Origin: an uncultured Veillonellaceae bacterium
Lineage (GTDB): Bacteria > Bacillota > Negativicutes > Veillonellales > Dialisteraceae
Length of the DNA stretch: 64,000 bases
Reading direction: 5' to 3'
Assembly (NCBI GenBank): GCA_949286115.1
Contig: CASEBK010000035.1
Coordinates: forward strand, 25,119 to 89,118
Positions within the stretch are counted from its first letter, which is position 1, and each line of letters begins with the position of its first letter. Positions 53,424 to 62,018 of the stretch are shown here, one piece after another. Both the position numbers and the translations under genes were made by a program. Below the pieces are notes generated by a model, which saw nothing but the letters and a program-made list of their open reading frames with translations, searched no databases and was not told the DNA's origin.

Positions 53424-54713
53424 TTATTTCTCCTCTCCACTCCGAAAAGGCTTCATCTGCTCCAGAAGCTTTGCGTTCCACAGCCGCTCATAAAGATACT
53501 CCGCCCCGCGGACGCCGCAGAAAGGCAGGTCTGTAAGGAACATCCTGTCCGTTGCCGGATAGGCTATGATGCACGGCGTGAACGGCTTCCCCAGCCGGAT
53601 GAAGCGCGACTCTTCGTGAGCGCTCGCCAAGAGGAGCCCGCCCTGCCACGCATCGTACGCCGCGCCGATAGCCGCGTCATCTGCGCCGACAGTGAGCACT
53701 TCATCCGCGGCGGGAATGGAAATATCTGCACGGTGCTGGAGGTGCACCATGAGCCGCTCCGTGTCCGCCCATTCGCCGCGTACCGCTTCCGCCAGCCCCG
53801 CGGCCTCAGAGGGGAGCGCCGCGATGAGGATGCGGTCAAACCACAGAGGCCCCCAGAGGGACTCCATGTCCATCGCCAAGTGCCGCATGTACGTGTTTCG
53901 CCGCTCGATCTCTTCCTTCACGGCGGGCAGCCCGCTGCAGGGAAGTGCCTCCGCCATGCGGGAGAGCCACCGTTCTGTCCCTTTCATGCCGTAGGGCAGC
54001 CCCACGGAGAGGTATGGCACTCCGAAGTCCTTCTCCATCTGCTTCGCGGCAGCCAGTCCCAGCTCGTCCCGCACCACCAGATTGAGCGCCGCTGCCGGGG
54101 CCCGAAGGATATCTTCCCAGGAACTTCCCGCACCGGGCATGGAGAGCACTTCATAGCCCGCCGCTTCGAGAAGCCGCTTCAGCTCTGCCGCATCTTCTCT
54201 GCCTTTCAGGAGAAACGGCGTCACGCCAAGCACATTGACCGCGCGGGAGCGCGTCTTCTGCGGCTTCATCTCCGCCACTATCCGAAGGAGCGCCTGCGAC
54301 CATCCGCCGGCAAAGCCGCCCTTCACGCCGCCGCTGTCCATGGCGTACACCGGCCACGGCAGGTCCGCCCGCGCCGCGATGCCTGCGATGTCATCGCCGA
54401 TCATGCTGATGCTGCAGTTGTTCTCCACGAAGACCCGCTCCGGCGCGTCCATTTTTCGGATGGCGTCGAAGCCGCGAAGCAGATCCTCCTCCGTGCCGTA
54501 CACGATGGCCGTGCCCGACGGCTGGGTACACGTCATGTGGGAGGAAAGATAGCCCGCCGCATTCTCCAGATAGCGAAGCGCATAGAAATAGCACCAGAGA
54601 GGCCCATTCACCAGCACGTGGCTCTTCGGCACCCCCATGAAGAACGCCGCCGCGCCGGTGAGCGCACAGGTGTCCGTATGATGGCACGCCGCCTCCCATT
54701 CTGCCTTAGACAT
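53424..54713 (-). CDS. Nitrogenase component 1-like protein, NifK-like
   Basis: A 429-residue member of the nitrogenase molybdenum-iron protein superfamily. Cysteines line up with the P-cluster ligands: C16 in DTCALTGAA, C41 in NGPLWCYFY and C100 in NNCSISMIGDDIAG (family C-x-E-IGDD). HMTCTQPSG near 59-67 and VLGVTPFL in the middle also match the fold. Shorter than true NifK. It pairs with the NifD-like protein, whose stop it overlaps by 8 nt (start ATGTCTAA). The ATG at 54713 has AAAGGAGGC; an upstream ATG in frame lies inside the NifD-like gene. Confidence 0.82.
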   Translation of the reverse strand: MSKAEWEAACHHTDTCALTGAAAFFMGVPKSHVLVNGPLWCYFYALRYLENAAGYLSSHMTCTQPSGTAIVYGTEEDLLRGFDAIRKMDAPERVFVENNCSISMIGDDIAGIAARADLPWPVYAMDSGGVKGGFAGGWSQALLRIVAEMKPQKTRSRAVNVLGVTPFLLKGREDAAELKRLLEAAGYEVLSMPGAGSSWEDILRAPAAALNLVVRDELGLAAAKQMEKDFGVPYLSVGLPYGMKGTERWLSRMAEALPCSGLPAVKEEIERRNTYMRHLAMDMESLWGPLWFDRILIAALPSEAAGLAEAVRGEWADTERLMVHLQHRADISIPAADEVLTVGADDAAIGAAYDAWQGGLLLASAHEESRFIRLGKPFTPCIIAYPATDRMFLTDLPFCGVRGAEYLYERLWNAKLLEQMKPFRSGEEK

Positions 54714-55998
54714 AGGCGATGCCTCCTTTCTCACCATACCGGCAGAGGAGCCGATAGATGCCCCGGAGCAGACTGATCTCCCCGGAGGCGCCGATGAGCG
54801 CCACCATGGGAAGAAAGAGCTGCTTCGTCCCCGGATCGAGCAGCTCATCCGTGGTGAGCAGGATATCGGATGAGCGGATCGCTTCCCGCCCTTCGTCCGC
54901 GGAAAGCACCGGCGCCGCCGTCACCGCCCGCACGGCCTTCGCCATGGCAGATCGGTCGTCTCCAGTGAGATTGTCATAGAGCACCACCGCGGAGAGCTTC
55001 ATGCGGAGCCGCCTGATGGATTGCACCGTATCCGCCGGATCATACCGCAGGAGGCTCCGCCCGATGCCGAGGACCGCCGATTTCCCTTCTGTCACGGGGA
55101 GGACCGAACCGACAAAATCATCCAGTTCCTTCTCCTTCGACTGAAGGAGCGCTTCGCCGTCTGCTTCGCGGCCCAGATGCGCTGCGAGCGTCCGGATAAA
55201 GCGGCGCGTATTCTCCCAGCCGATAGGATAGACCGGCGGCAGGAAAGAAATGCCGAACTCTTTTGCAAGCCGCGCCGCCGTTTCTTCAAGAAGGCCGTTC
55301 GCCTGACCCACGCTGCCGAGGATCACCCCCAGCGACGCCGACGGGATCGCCTCCCATTCCCGCACAGGCACGTACCCCGGAAACTGCCACTTCGCGTCGA
55401 GTCCGAACCAGGCGAGCATATCTTTCACTTCTATGGTGTACTGTCCCCACGGCCCCATCTGATCGCCCAGAAGCAGTACCCTGCCGGGAACATGCTCCTG
55501 CGGGCGGAAGAACCGCCGGATGATCTGATCCATCATGGCGCGCACGCCGTCCTCATAGGCGCCGCCGAGGAAGCCCGCCGCCGGAGAGAGTAGGATGGGG
55601 ATGCCAAGCTCTGCTTCTGCCTCTTCACATACCGCCTCCACGTCGTCGCCGATGACGCCTGCCATACACGATGTAGCCACGGCGATGCATTTCGGGTGGT
55701 ACGTCTCCGCCGCGTAGCGCAGCACGCCCCTCAGCCGGTCCGTCCCGCCGAAGATGCAGTCCTTCTCCCGCAGATGAGACGACAGGAGAGGCGATGCGGG
55801 AAGCTGCTCCCGGCGCCCTTCGCCAAACATGCGGAACTGGCTCCCCGCGTCCATGGTAGAGGCGATCTGCGCGCATCCTTTCGGGCTGTGGAAGATCACC
55901 ACCGCCCCCTCGCAGAAAGCGAGCGCCCGATATACCCCGGGCATGACGCAGCTGCAGGACTCCTTCTTCGTCAGGAGCCACTTAGTCTTCAGTGCCAT
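54706..55998 (-). CDS. Nitrogenase component 1-like protein, NifD-like
   Basis: A 430-residue homologue of NifD/BchN-type reductase subunits. Ligands of the bridging 4Fe-4S or P-type cluster are present: C17 in SCVMPG, C42 in HSPKGCAQ and C111 in [13 protein letters not shown]. The equivalents of the FeMo-cofactor residues (NifD Cys275, His442) are absent: no cysteine occurs between residue 132 and the last 15. It is therefore a nitrogenase-like reductase with a different or no metal cofactor. Its start overlaps the end of the NifH-like gene by 17 nt and has no clear ribosome site, which suggests coupling. Confidence 0.82.
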   Translation of the reverse strand: MALKTKWLLTKKESCSCVMPGVYRALAFCEGAVVIFHSPKGCAQIASTMDAGSQFRMFGEGRREQLPASPLLSSHLREKDCIFGGTDRLRGVLRYAAETYHPKCIAVATSCMAGVIGDDVEAVCEEAEAELGIPILLSPAAGFLGGAYEDGVRAMMDQIIRRFFRPQEHVPGRVLLLGDQMGPWGQYTIEVKDMLAWFGLDAKWQFPGYVPVREWEAIPSASLGVILGSVGQANGLLEETAARLAKEFGISFLPPVYPIGWENTRRFIRTLAAHLGREADGEALLQSKEKELDDFVGSVLPVTEGKSAVLGIGRSLLRYDPADTVQSIRRLRMKLSAVVLYDNLTGDDRSAMAKAVRAVTAAPVLSADEGREAIRSSDILLTTDELLDPGTKQLFLPMVALIGASGEISLLRGIYRLLCRYGEKGGIAYV

Positions 55999-56800
55999 AC
56001 TTCGTCACCAGCGCTTCCAGCTCATCAAACGTGACCGGCGTGGGTACCGTGAGCTCCGTGTTGTCCCAGATGGCCGCCGCGAGCTTCCGGTAGACCTCTG
56101 CCTGTGCCGACTCCGGCGCGTATTGAAGCACTGTCTGCCGGTGGTTCTCCGCCAGATTGACGATCCGATCTCTCGGGATGAATGCGATGAGCCGCGTATG
56201 GAGCCGTTCTGCAAATTCCGCGAGGAGCTCTTTCTCTCCCGGCGTGTTCCGGCTGTTTCCGATGAGCCCTGCCAGGCGCACTTTACCCCTTGCGGCGAAG
56301 CGCCTCACCCCTTTGGCGATGTTGTTCGCCGCATAGAGCGACATGAGCTCTCCCGACGACACGATGTAGATATCCGTAGCATAGCCCTCGCGGATCGGCA
56401 TAGCGAAGCCGCCGCACACCACATCGCCCAGCACATCGTAGAGCGTGAGGTCCGCTTCGGGGAGCGCCTTCATGCGGTCCAGCAGCTGCAGCGCCACGAT
56501 GATGCCCCGACCGGCACAGCCCACGCCCGGCTCCGGTCCGCCCGCCTCCACGCAGGTGATGCCGTTCCATCCGGTATGGACGATGTCTTCTGCACGGATA
56601 TCTTCCGGCTCTGACGTGCGCACCTTATCGAGCACCGTCTCCCGGCAGATATGTCCCAGGAGCAGGCGCGTGGAATCATTCTTCGGGTCGCACCCGATCT
56701 GGCACACTTTCTTCCCCACAAGAGAGAGCGCCGCCGACACGTTCGACGCGGTGGTGGATTTTCCAATTCCGCCTTTTCCATAAAATGCGATCTTTTTCAT
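55982..56800 (-). CDS. NifH/BchL-like iron protein ATPase
   Basis: A 272-residue reductase that feeds electrons, with ATP hydrolysis, to its component 1 partner. Walker [10 protein letters not shown] at 8-16, [12 protein letters not shown] at 37-48 (switch region), cluster ligands C95 in GVGCAGRG (with R98, the ADP-ribosylation site in NifH) and C129 in VVCGGFAMP. All residues for the shared 4Fe-4S cluster are present. GAGGAAC precedes the ATG. First gene of the cluster; it is the electron donor for the two component 1-like genes downstream. Confidence 0.88.
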   Translation of the reverse strand: MKKIAFYGKGGIGKSTTASNVSAALSLVGKKVCQIGCDPKNDSTRLLLGHICRETVLDKVRTSEPEDIRAEDIVHTGWNGITCVEAGGPEPGVGCAGRGIIVALQLLDRMKALPEADLTLYDVLGDVVCGGFAMPIREGYATDIYIVSSGELMSLYAANNIAKGVRRFAARGKVRLAGLIGNSRNTPGEKELLAEFAERLHTRLIAFIPRDRIVNLAENHRQTVLQYAPESAQAEVYRKLAAAIWDNTELTVPTPVTFDELEALVTKYGTED

Positions 56801-56857
56801 AGTTCCTCTTTTCCGGGCCGCCCCATACGGCCGCTTTTGGTCCTCCGGCCTTCCTGT

Positions 56858-56863
56858 ATTGTA
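56858..56863 (-). promoter_or_regulatory. Possible -10 of the nitrogenase-like operon
   Basis: TACAAT 57 nt before the NifH-like ATG; -35 weak. The leader contains the GC-rich inverted repeat GGCCG-N7-CGGCC near the ribosome site. Confidence 0.35.
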
Positions 56864-56893
56864 ACCTGCCTTCCCTCAAAATGCACGGGCGCA

Positions 56894-56928
56894 CAAAAAA
56901 GCTCCGATGCATGAAGCACCAGAGCTTT
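56894..56928 (-). terminator. Rho-independent terminator of the yajC-secD-secF operon
   Basis: A 13-bp stem with two wobble pairs (56898-56910 with 56916-56928) and a TTTTTT tail, after the secF stop. Confidence 0.85.
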
Positions 56929-56939
56929 TCTGGGAAATA

Positions 56940-57872
56940 TCACGCCTCTTCCGCGGCGGTATCTTTCTTTTTCACGTGAAGACCGGCGTTGCGCACGCTG
57001 TGACCGTGCTCGTGCCACTTGACCCAGATGGACGTGGCCACACAGATGGAAGAGTACGCACCGCTCAGGAAACCGATCATCATGACAAGGGCGAAGTTCT
57101 TCGTCGTATCCCCGCCGAAGAAATAGAGCGACGCCACGGCGAACATGGTCGTGGTGAGCGTGTAGCAGCTCCGGCGGATGGTCTGCCGGATGGAGTCATT
57201 CGCCAATGTCTCGTAGCTGTCCGTTTTCCGATGAGTATGAAGATTTTCACGAATGCGGTCGAAGATGACCACTGATTCATTCATGGAGTAGCCCAGGACC
57301 GTCAGAATGGCTGCCAGGAACGACCCGTCGATCTCCAGCTGGAAGAACGCGAAGACCCCCAGCACCATGAGGATATCGTGACAGATGGCTGTGATCGCTG
57401 AGATGGCGATGCGGTGCTCGAAGCGGAACGACATGTAGGCGATGAGGAAGCCGAAGGAGAGCACCACGTTCAGCAGGGTGTTCTTCGTTACTTCCGAGCC
57501 GATGACCGCGCCCACCGTTTCGATGCGGTTCATCTCCGCGGGATTATCCGGGAGAGCGATGTCCGCCACCACTTTCTGAGATTCTTCCGACGAAAGATTT
57601 CTCGTGCGGATGATGACGTTCCGCCCCGACTCCTCCTGCGTCTCTCCGGAGAGCTGGATGACACTTGTCTCGAGGCCGTCCTTTGCAAGACCTTCGCGGA
57701 CCTCCGCCACCGTCACGGGATCTTTGTACGACACGTCGAGGATGGTGCCGCCGGTGAAATCAATGCCGAAATTAAAGCCGTTCATGAAGATGGACGCCAG
57801 CGACAGGATCACCAGCAGGCCCGACAGGGTGAACCAGTATTTGAAATGGCGCACGACGTTGAATTTTTTCAT
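56940..57872 (-). CDS. secF: Protein translocase subunit SecF
   Basis: A 310-residue RND-type membrane protein that with SecD aids protein release during export using proton flow. FNFGIDFTGGTILDV near 28-42, six membrane segments, and SMNESVVIFDRIREN near 203-217. The C-terminus is charged and cytoplasmic. Its ATG overlaps the secD stop as ATGA. Confidence 0.95.
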   Translation of the reverse strand: MKKFNVVRHFKYWFTLSGLLVILSLASIFMNGFNFGIDFTGGTILDVSYKDPVTVAEVREGLAKDGLETSVIQLSGETQEESGRNVIIRTRNLSSEESQKVVADIALPDNPAEMNRIETVGAVIGSEVTKNTLLNVVLSFGFLIAYMSFRFEHRIAISAITAICHDILMVLGVFAFFQLEIDGSFLAAILTVLGYSMNESVVIFDRIRENLHTHRKTDSYETLANDSIRQTIRRSCYTLTTTMFAVASLYFFGGDTTKNFALVMMIGFLSGAYSSICVATSIWVKWHEHGHSVRNAGLHVKKKDTAAEEA

Positions 57873-59119
57873 CTATCATACCCCCTTTTGCCGCCGAACC
57901 ACCAGGGGTTATGGATCCACGAAGCGTCGATGAGGAGCATGAGCAGCGTCCGGCTCACCGTGATGGCCGTGAACATGCTCACCGCCACGCCAAGGCCCAG
58001 CGTGAACGCAAAGCCTTTCACCGTGCCGCTTCCGAGGAAGAAGAGGATCGCCGACGTGATGATGACCGTCATATTCGCATCGAAAATGGTCGTAAAGGCG
58101 CGCTTGAACCCCGCCTGGACCGCCAGGCGCAGGATCTTGCCCGCAGCGATCTCCTCCTTGAACCGTTCAAAGATCAAGATATTCGCATCGACGGCCATCC
58201 CGATGGACAGGATGACGCCGGCGATGGAAGGCAGCGTGAGCGTCGCCGAGAGCCCATAGAGGATCGCCAGGAGGATCAGCACGTACACCAGAAGCGCCAC
58301 GTCCGCCACGAAGCCCGCCATGCGGTACATGGCCAGCATGAAGAGCACCACCAGCGAGAGCCCGATGGTGAAGGCCGTGATAGACTTATCCTTCGAGTCC
58401 TGCCCGAGGGACGGCCCTACCGTGCGCACTTCCATGACGGACATCTTCACCGGGAGCGCACCGCTCCGCAGCAGGATCGCCAGATCCTTTGCCTCGTCCA
58501 GCGTGCGCTGGCCTGTGATGACCGCCCGGCCGCCTGTGATGGCTTCATTCACCACCGGGTCAGTCAGGAGCTCGCCGTCCAGATAGATGGCGATATGGCG
58601 TCCGATGTTCGCTTCCGTCAGCGCGGCGAATTTATCTCCGCCCTCATCGGTAAATTCAAGCGCGACCACCGGATTTTTGCCCTGATCCATCTGCTCTCTC
58701 GCATCCTTCAGGTCCTCGCCGGTGAGCGCCGTATTTCCTTCTTCATCCTTAAACTCCAGCACGGCCGTCTTGCCGATCGTCTCGATGGCCCGCTGGGGAT
58801 CTTTCTCGCCCGGAAGCTCGATGATGATGCGGTTGGCCCCTTCCTGCTGGATGATCGGCTCCGTGAGGCCCATCTCGTTGATGCGCTTCTGCATGATGCC
58901 GATGACCTGTGTCATCGCTTCCTGTGTCACCTGATTCTGTTCCGTGTCCTCCGCCTGCATCACGATGTGCGTGCCGCCCTGCAGGTCGAGCCCCTGACGG
59001 ATGCTCCCCGCCAGGCCGCCGATGGTCAGGCCGAACACGGCGATGATCGCGGCGATCACCACCCAGAACCGGACGAACGCCCCCTTGCGAAGGCTCGCCT
59101 TTTTCATAGTATCTTTCAC
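57869..59119 (-). CDS. secD: Protein translocase subunit SecD
   Basis: A 416-residue SecD. N-terminal membrane helix, then RQGLDLQGGTHIVMQ near 42-56, the periplasmic P1 region, and five more membrane segments from about 245, with GMAVDANILIFERFKEE near 322-338. The GTG at 59119 with AGGGG at 8-nt spacing was chosen; the next ATG, four codons in, is also possible. Confidence 0.95.
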   Translation of the reverse strand: MKDTMKKASLRKGAFVRFWVVIAAIIAVFGLTIGGLAGSIRQGLDLQGGTHIVMQAEDTEQNQVTQEAMTQVIGIMQKRINEMGLTEPIIQQEGANRIIIELPGEKDPQRAIETIGKTAVLEFKDEEGNTALTGEDLKDAREQMDQGKNPVVALEFTDEGGDKFAALTEANIGRHIAIYLDGELLTDPVVNEAITGGRAVITGQRTLDEAKDLAILLRSGALPVKMSVMEVRTVGPSLGQDSKDKSITAFTIGLSLVVLFMLAMYRMAGFVADVALLVYVLILLAILYGLSATLTLPSIAGVILSIGMAVDANILIFERFKEEIAAGKILRLAVQAGFKRAFTTIFDANMTVIITSAILFFLGSGTVKGFAFTLGLGVAVSMFTAITVSRTLLMLLIDASWIHNPWWFGGKRGYDR

Positions 59120-59132
59120 TCTTCACACCCCT

Positions 59133-59708
59133 TCAGCGCACGAAATGAGCGCGCTTTTCCGTGACAAAGCCGCCCATGCGCTGGTCAAATTCGTCCGACG
59201 GGACCCTCTCAACGATCTGGAAATCCCAGAGCACCGCCACGCGCCGCTCTTCCGCCACGCGGGGCAGGTACCTGTCGTAGTAGCCCGCGCCGTGCCCCAG
59301 CCGGTGCCCCGCCTCGTCGCAGGCCACCGCCGGCACCAGCACGAGATCCATCGCCTCCGGCTCCGCCGTCTCATAGCCCGGTGGCAGGTCCCGGAGCCCG
59401 TACGGCCCGGGGACGAAGTGCTCCATATCCAGAAGCCGTCCCGCCACCATGGCCCGCTCCGGCAGACACACCGGCACGTATACCTCTTTTCCCTCGCGGA
59501 GCGCCGCCCGGAGCACCTCGTCCAGATCCGCTTCGCCGGGAAGCGCGAGATACGCCAGGATGCGCCGTGCTGCCCGGTAGCAGGGAAGCGCGAGCACCTC
59601 CGCGGCAAGCTTTCTCGCCATGCGCGACGTCTCATCAGCAGAAAGAGCCCGCCTTCTGGCGAGCATCTCCTGCCGCAGCGCCTTCTTTATCTCAGAAGCC
59701 GTTTTCAT
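59133..59708 (-). CDS. 5-formyltetrahydrofolate cyclo-ligase
   Basis: A 191-residue enzyme that turns 5-formyl-THF into 5,10-methenyl-THF with ATP. The family motif HRLGHGAGYYDRYL near 135-148 and the basic N-terminus LRQEMLARRRAL are present. Its ATG overlaps the yajC stop (ATGA); the placement between yajC and secD is unusual but clearly one transcript. Confidence 0.92.
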   Translation of the reverse strand: MKTASEIKKALRQEMLARRRALSADETSRMARKLAAEVLALPCYRAARRILAYLALPGEADLDEVLRAALREGKEVYVPVCLPERAMVAGRLLDMEHFVPGPYGLRDLPPGYETAEPEAMDLVLVPAVACDEAGHRLGHGAGYYDRYLPRVAEERRVAVLWDFQIVERVPSDEFDQRMGGFVTEKRAHFVR

Positions 59709-60058
59709 GCGTCGTCCTCTGTGCCGGCCGTTTCTTCTTCCGGCTCAGATTTCTTTTCCGCCTTCTCCTGCGGCTTGTCCTCTGCGGACTTTCCGGCGCC
59801 TTTCATGATGGACGCCTTATCGATCTTAATGACCACTTTCGGCGCGATCTCCAGCGTCGCCGTATCGTCCCGAAGGGAACGGATCACGCCGTAGATGCCG
59901 CCCGCAGTGACCACATGGTCTCCCTTTTTCAGCGAGTTCAGGAAATCGTTCCGCTCCCGCTCCTGCTTCTTCTGCGGCCGATACATGAAGAAATAAAAGG
60001 CCGCGATGAGCACGAGGAAAGGCCAGAACATCTCCACCAGACCCATGATTTCGTTCAA
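59705..60058 (-). CDS. yajC: Preprotein translocase subunit YajC
   Basis: A 117-residue protein: one membrane helix (about 10-28), YRPQKKQERERNDFLNSLKKGDHVVTAGGIYGVI near 27-60 (family core), then an acidic, lysine-rich tail of 35 residues. The TTG at 60058 was chosen because AGGAGG lies 8 nt upstream; an earlier GTG is part of that site, and an ATG five codons in is also possible. First gene of the yajC-cyclo-ligase-secD-secF operon. Confidence 0.9.
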   Translation of the reverse strand: MNEIMGLVEMFWPFLVLIAAFYFFMYRPQKKQERERNDFLNSLKKGDHVVTAGGIYGVIRSLRDDTATLEIAPKVVIKIDKASIMKGAGKSAEDKPQEKAEKKSEPEEETAGTEDDA

Positions 60059-60091
60059 CAGATTCACCTCCTGCGATACGTTTCGTTTTTC

Positions 60092-60120
60092 ATTGTACCA
60101 CAGCCCCTCCGAACTGTCTT
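60092..60120 (-). promoter_or_regulatory. Promoter of the yajC-secDF operon
   Basis: AAGACA (60115-60120), 17-nt spacer ending in TGG, TACAAT (60092-60097, extended -10). Confidence 0.6.
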
Positions 60121-60186
60121 TCAGGAAATATAAAAAATTTGTATAGGGCCCCTGCTCTTATCTTTTCCCCTCATATCCTCCTCACA

Positions 60187-60212
60187 GAAAAACAGCGCCC
60201 TTTCGGACGCTG
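60187..60212 (-). terminator. Rho-independent terminator of serS
   Basis: An 8-bp stem with one mismatch and GAAA loop (60193-60200 with 60205-60212) and a TTTTTC tail. Confidence 0.8.
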
Positions 60213-60223
60213 CTCTTTGTTTT

Positions 60224-61528
60224 TTATTCTCCTTTCGAGCTCGGGAAGCCTTCGCGTTTTTTGATGACCGTCTGACCGCCCATGTAGGGACGGAGCGCTT
60301 CAGGAATGACGATGGAGCCGTCCGCCTGCTGGTAGTTCTCCATGATGGCAGCTACCGTGCGGCCTACGGCGAGACCAGAGCCGTTCAGGGTGTGTACGAA
60401 TTCCGGCTTGTCTCCCGGATGGCGGCGGAAGCGAATGTTCGCCCGGCGCGCCTGGAAGTCAAGGCAGTTCGAGCAGGAAGAGATCTCGCGGTACTTGTTC
60501 TGCGCCGGCATCCACACTTCGAGATCGTAGGTCTTCGCAGAGGAGAAGCCGATGTCGCCCGTGCAGAGGCATACCACGTGGTACGGCAGGCCCAAGCGCT
60601 GGAGCACGCGCTCCGCTTCGGCGGTGAGGCTCTCCAGCTCATCCCAGCTGTCTTCCGGCTTGCAGTACTTCACCATCTCTACCTTGTGGAACTGATGCTG
60701 GCGGATAAGACCGCGAGTATCTTTGCCGGCGGAGCCCGCTTCTTTCCGGAAGCACGGCGTGAAGGCCGTCACATGCACCGGCAGGTCTTTCCCGTCGAGG
60801 ATCTCGCCGGCGAAGTAATTGGTGAGCGGCACTTCCGCCGTGGGAGTCATGTACATGTCTTCCCCTTCCACCTTGTACATGTCTTCCGCAAATTTTGGGA
60901 GCTGGCCCGTGCCCGTCATAGACGCGCCGTTGATGATGTACGGCGGGATGACTTCGGTGTAGTCGTTCTCCCGGGTGTGCATGTCGAGCATCAGGTTGTA
61001 GATGGCCCGTTCGAGACGCGCCGCGTCGCCCAGGTAGAAATAGAACCGCGCGCCGGAGACCTTGCCCGCCCGTTCGGCGTCGAGGATGCCCAGGTCTTCG
61101 CCCAGCTCATAATGCGCCTTGATAGGGAAATCGAAGGTTGGAATCTCGCCCCAGCGGCGGACTTCCGGGTTCTCGCTGTCGTCTTTGCCCACCGGCACAG
61201 ATTTATCTGTCATGTTCGGGATGCGGAGGAGGAGCGCATGAAGCTCCGTCTCTACTTCTTTCAGTTCCCCATCGATGGCGGCGATCTTCTCGCCCACTTC
61301 CTTCATCTCTGCGATGGCCGCCGAAGCGTCCTCGCCGTTCTTCTTTGCCTGAGCGATCCTCTTCGTCTCGGCGTTCCGCTGGCTCTTCAGCGCTTCCGTC
61401 TCCTGCAGCAGGGCGCGGCGCTTCTCGTCCAGTTTGATCACCTCGTCCACATCGAAGGGATTGTGACGGTTCTTCAGATTCTCCTTCACTTCATCCGTAT
61501 GCTCTCTGATGAATTTGATATCCAGCAT
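60224..61528 (-). CDS. serS: Seryl-tRNA synthetase
   Basis: A 434-residue class II synthetase that charges tRNA-Ser (and tRNA-Sec where present). N-terminal helical arm (about 1-105), catalytic core with motif 2 [26 protein letters not shown] near 270-295 and motif 3 [17 protein letters not shown] near 383-399. The ATG at 61528 has GGAGAG and the family start; upstream codons belong to the T-box. Confidence 0.97.
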   Translation of the reverse strand: MLDIKFIREHTDEVKENLKNRHNPFDVDEVIKLDEKRRALLQETEALKSQRNAETKRIAQAKKNGEDASAAIAEMKEVGEKIAAIDGELKEVETELHALLLRIPNMTDKSVPVGKDDSENPEVRRWGEIPTFDFPIKAHYELGEDLGILDAERAGKVSGARFYFYLGDAARLERAIYNLMLDMHTRENDYTEVIPPYIINGASMTGTGQLPKFAEDMYKVEGEDMYMTPTAEVPLTNYFAGEILDGKDLPVHVTAFTPCFRKEAGSAGKDTRGLIRQHQFHKVEMVKYCKPEDSWDELESLTAEAERVLQRLGLPYHVVCLCTGDIGFSSAKTYDLEVWMPAQNKYREISSCSNCLDFQARRANIRFRRHPGDKPEFVHTLNGSGLAVGRTVAAIMENYQQADGSIVIPEALRPYMGGQTVIKKREGFPSSKGE

Positions 61529-61564
61529 CTTCTTCTCTCCTCTTCTATAAAATCTCTCTGGGAA

Positions 61565-61769
61565 ACAAAAAAATCTTCCATCCCAAGGGACGAAAGATTC
61601 GCGGTGCCACCCAAATTGCATTGCTGCCAGCTCTCTGTACGATATCGGATACGTCCGTCCGGTTCATCGCCGGCCGCTCCAGAGCGGAAACTTCTCTCTC
61701 CCCCACAGGCTCGCACCGGCCGCCTGCTCTCTTTGAGTTCTGACAGAAGATTTTCTCTTTCTCTGCGTT
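61565..61769 (-). promoter_or_regulatory. T-box riboswitch upstream of serS
   Basis: A tRNA-Ser-responsive leader: T-box GGGTGGCACCGCG at about 61600-61613, terminator hairpin at 61572-61599 followed by TTTTTTT, Stem I at about 61660-61769. A TCC (Ser) triplet in the Stem I 3' side (GTATCCGA) is a candidate specifier, not checked by folding. Confidence 0.85.
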
Positions 61770-61775
61770 GCATCT

Positions 61776-61804
61776 ATTATAGCGAGCCCGCCGGGATTTG
61801 ACAA
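61776..61804 (-). promoter_or_regulatory. Promoter of serS
   Basis: TTGTCA (61799-61804), 17-nt spacer, perfect TATAAT (61776-61781). Confidence 0.72.
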
Positions 61805-61977
61805 GATGCGGCCTCTCCGCTCCCTTCCGCCTTCTTCAAAAGGAAAGTCCTCTTTGCCAGCAAAAGGTTCTTTCACGGCGAGTACGTTCTTTCTGCCTGA
61901 AGAAAACGCGCATCCAGACCGGTCGGCACCTCCGGCCTTTTTGCCTCCAAAAGCGGTCTTCCTTTCAAACAGAGCAG

Positions 61978-62004
61978 AAAAAAGAAAGGCCCCTTTCGGA
62001 GCCT
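61978..62004 (-). terminator. Rho-independent terminator of the 514-residue protein gene
   Basis: AGGCTCC-GAAA-GGGGCCT stem on the minus strand (61987-61993 with 61998-62004), followed by TTTCTTTTTT. Nothing was recognised between it and the serS promoter (61805-61977). Confidence 0.8.
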
Positions 62005-62018
62005 CTCCTGCTTTTCCC

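Noticed and set aside
54714..54848. Upstream extension of the NifK-like ORF
   Set aside because: Lies inside the end of the NifD-like gene; AAAGGAGGC and an 8-nt overlap set the start at 54713.
60121..60174. A 17-codon minus-strand ORF after serS, preceded by GAGGAGG
   Set aside because: The ribosome site is only 2 nt before the ATG and the ORF lies inside the yajC promoter region; no independent promoter. Likely chance.
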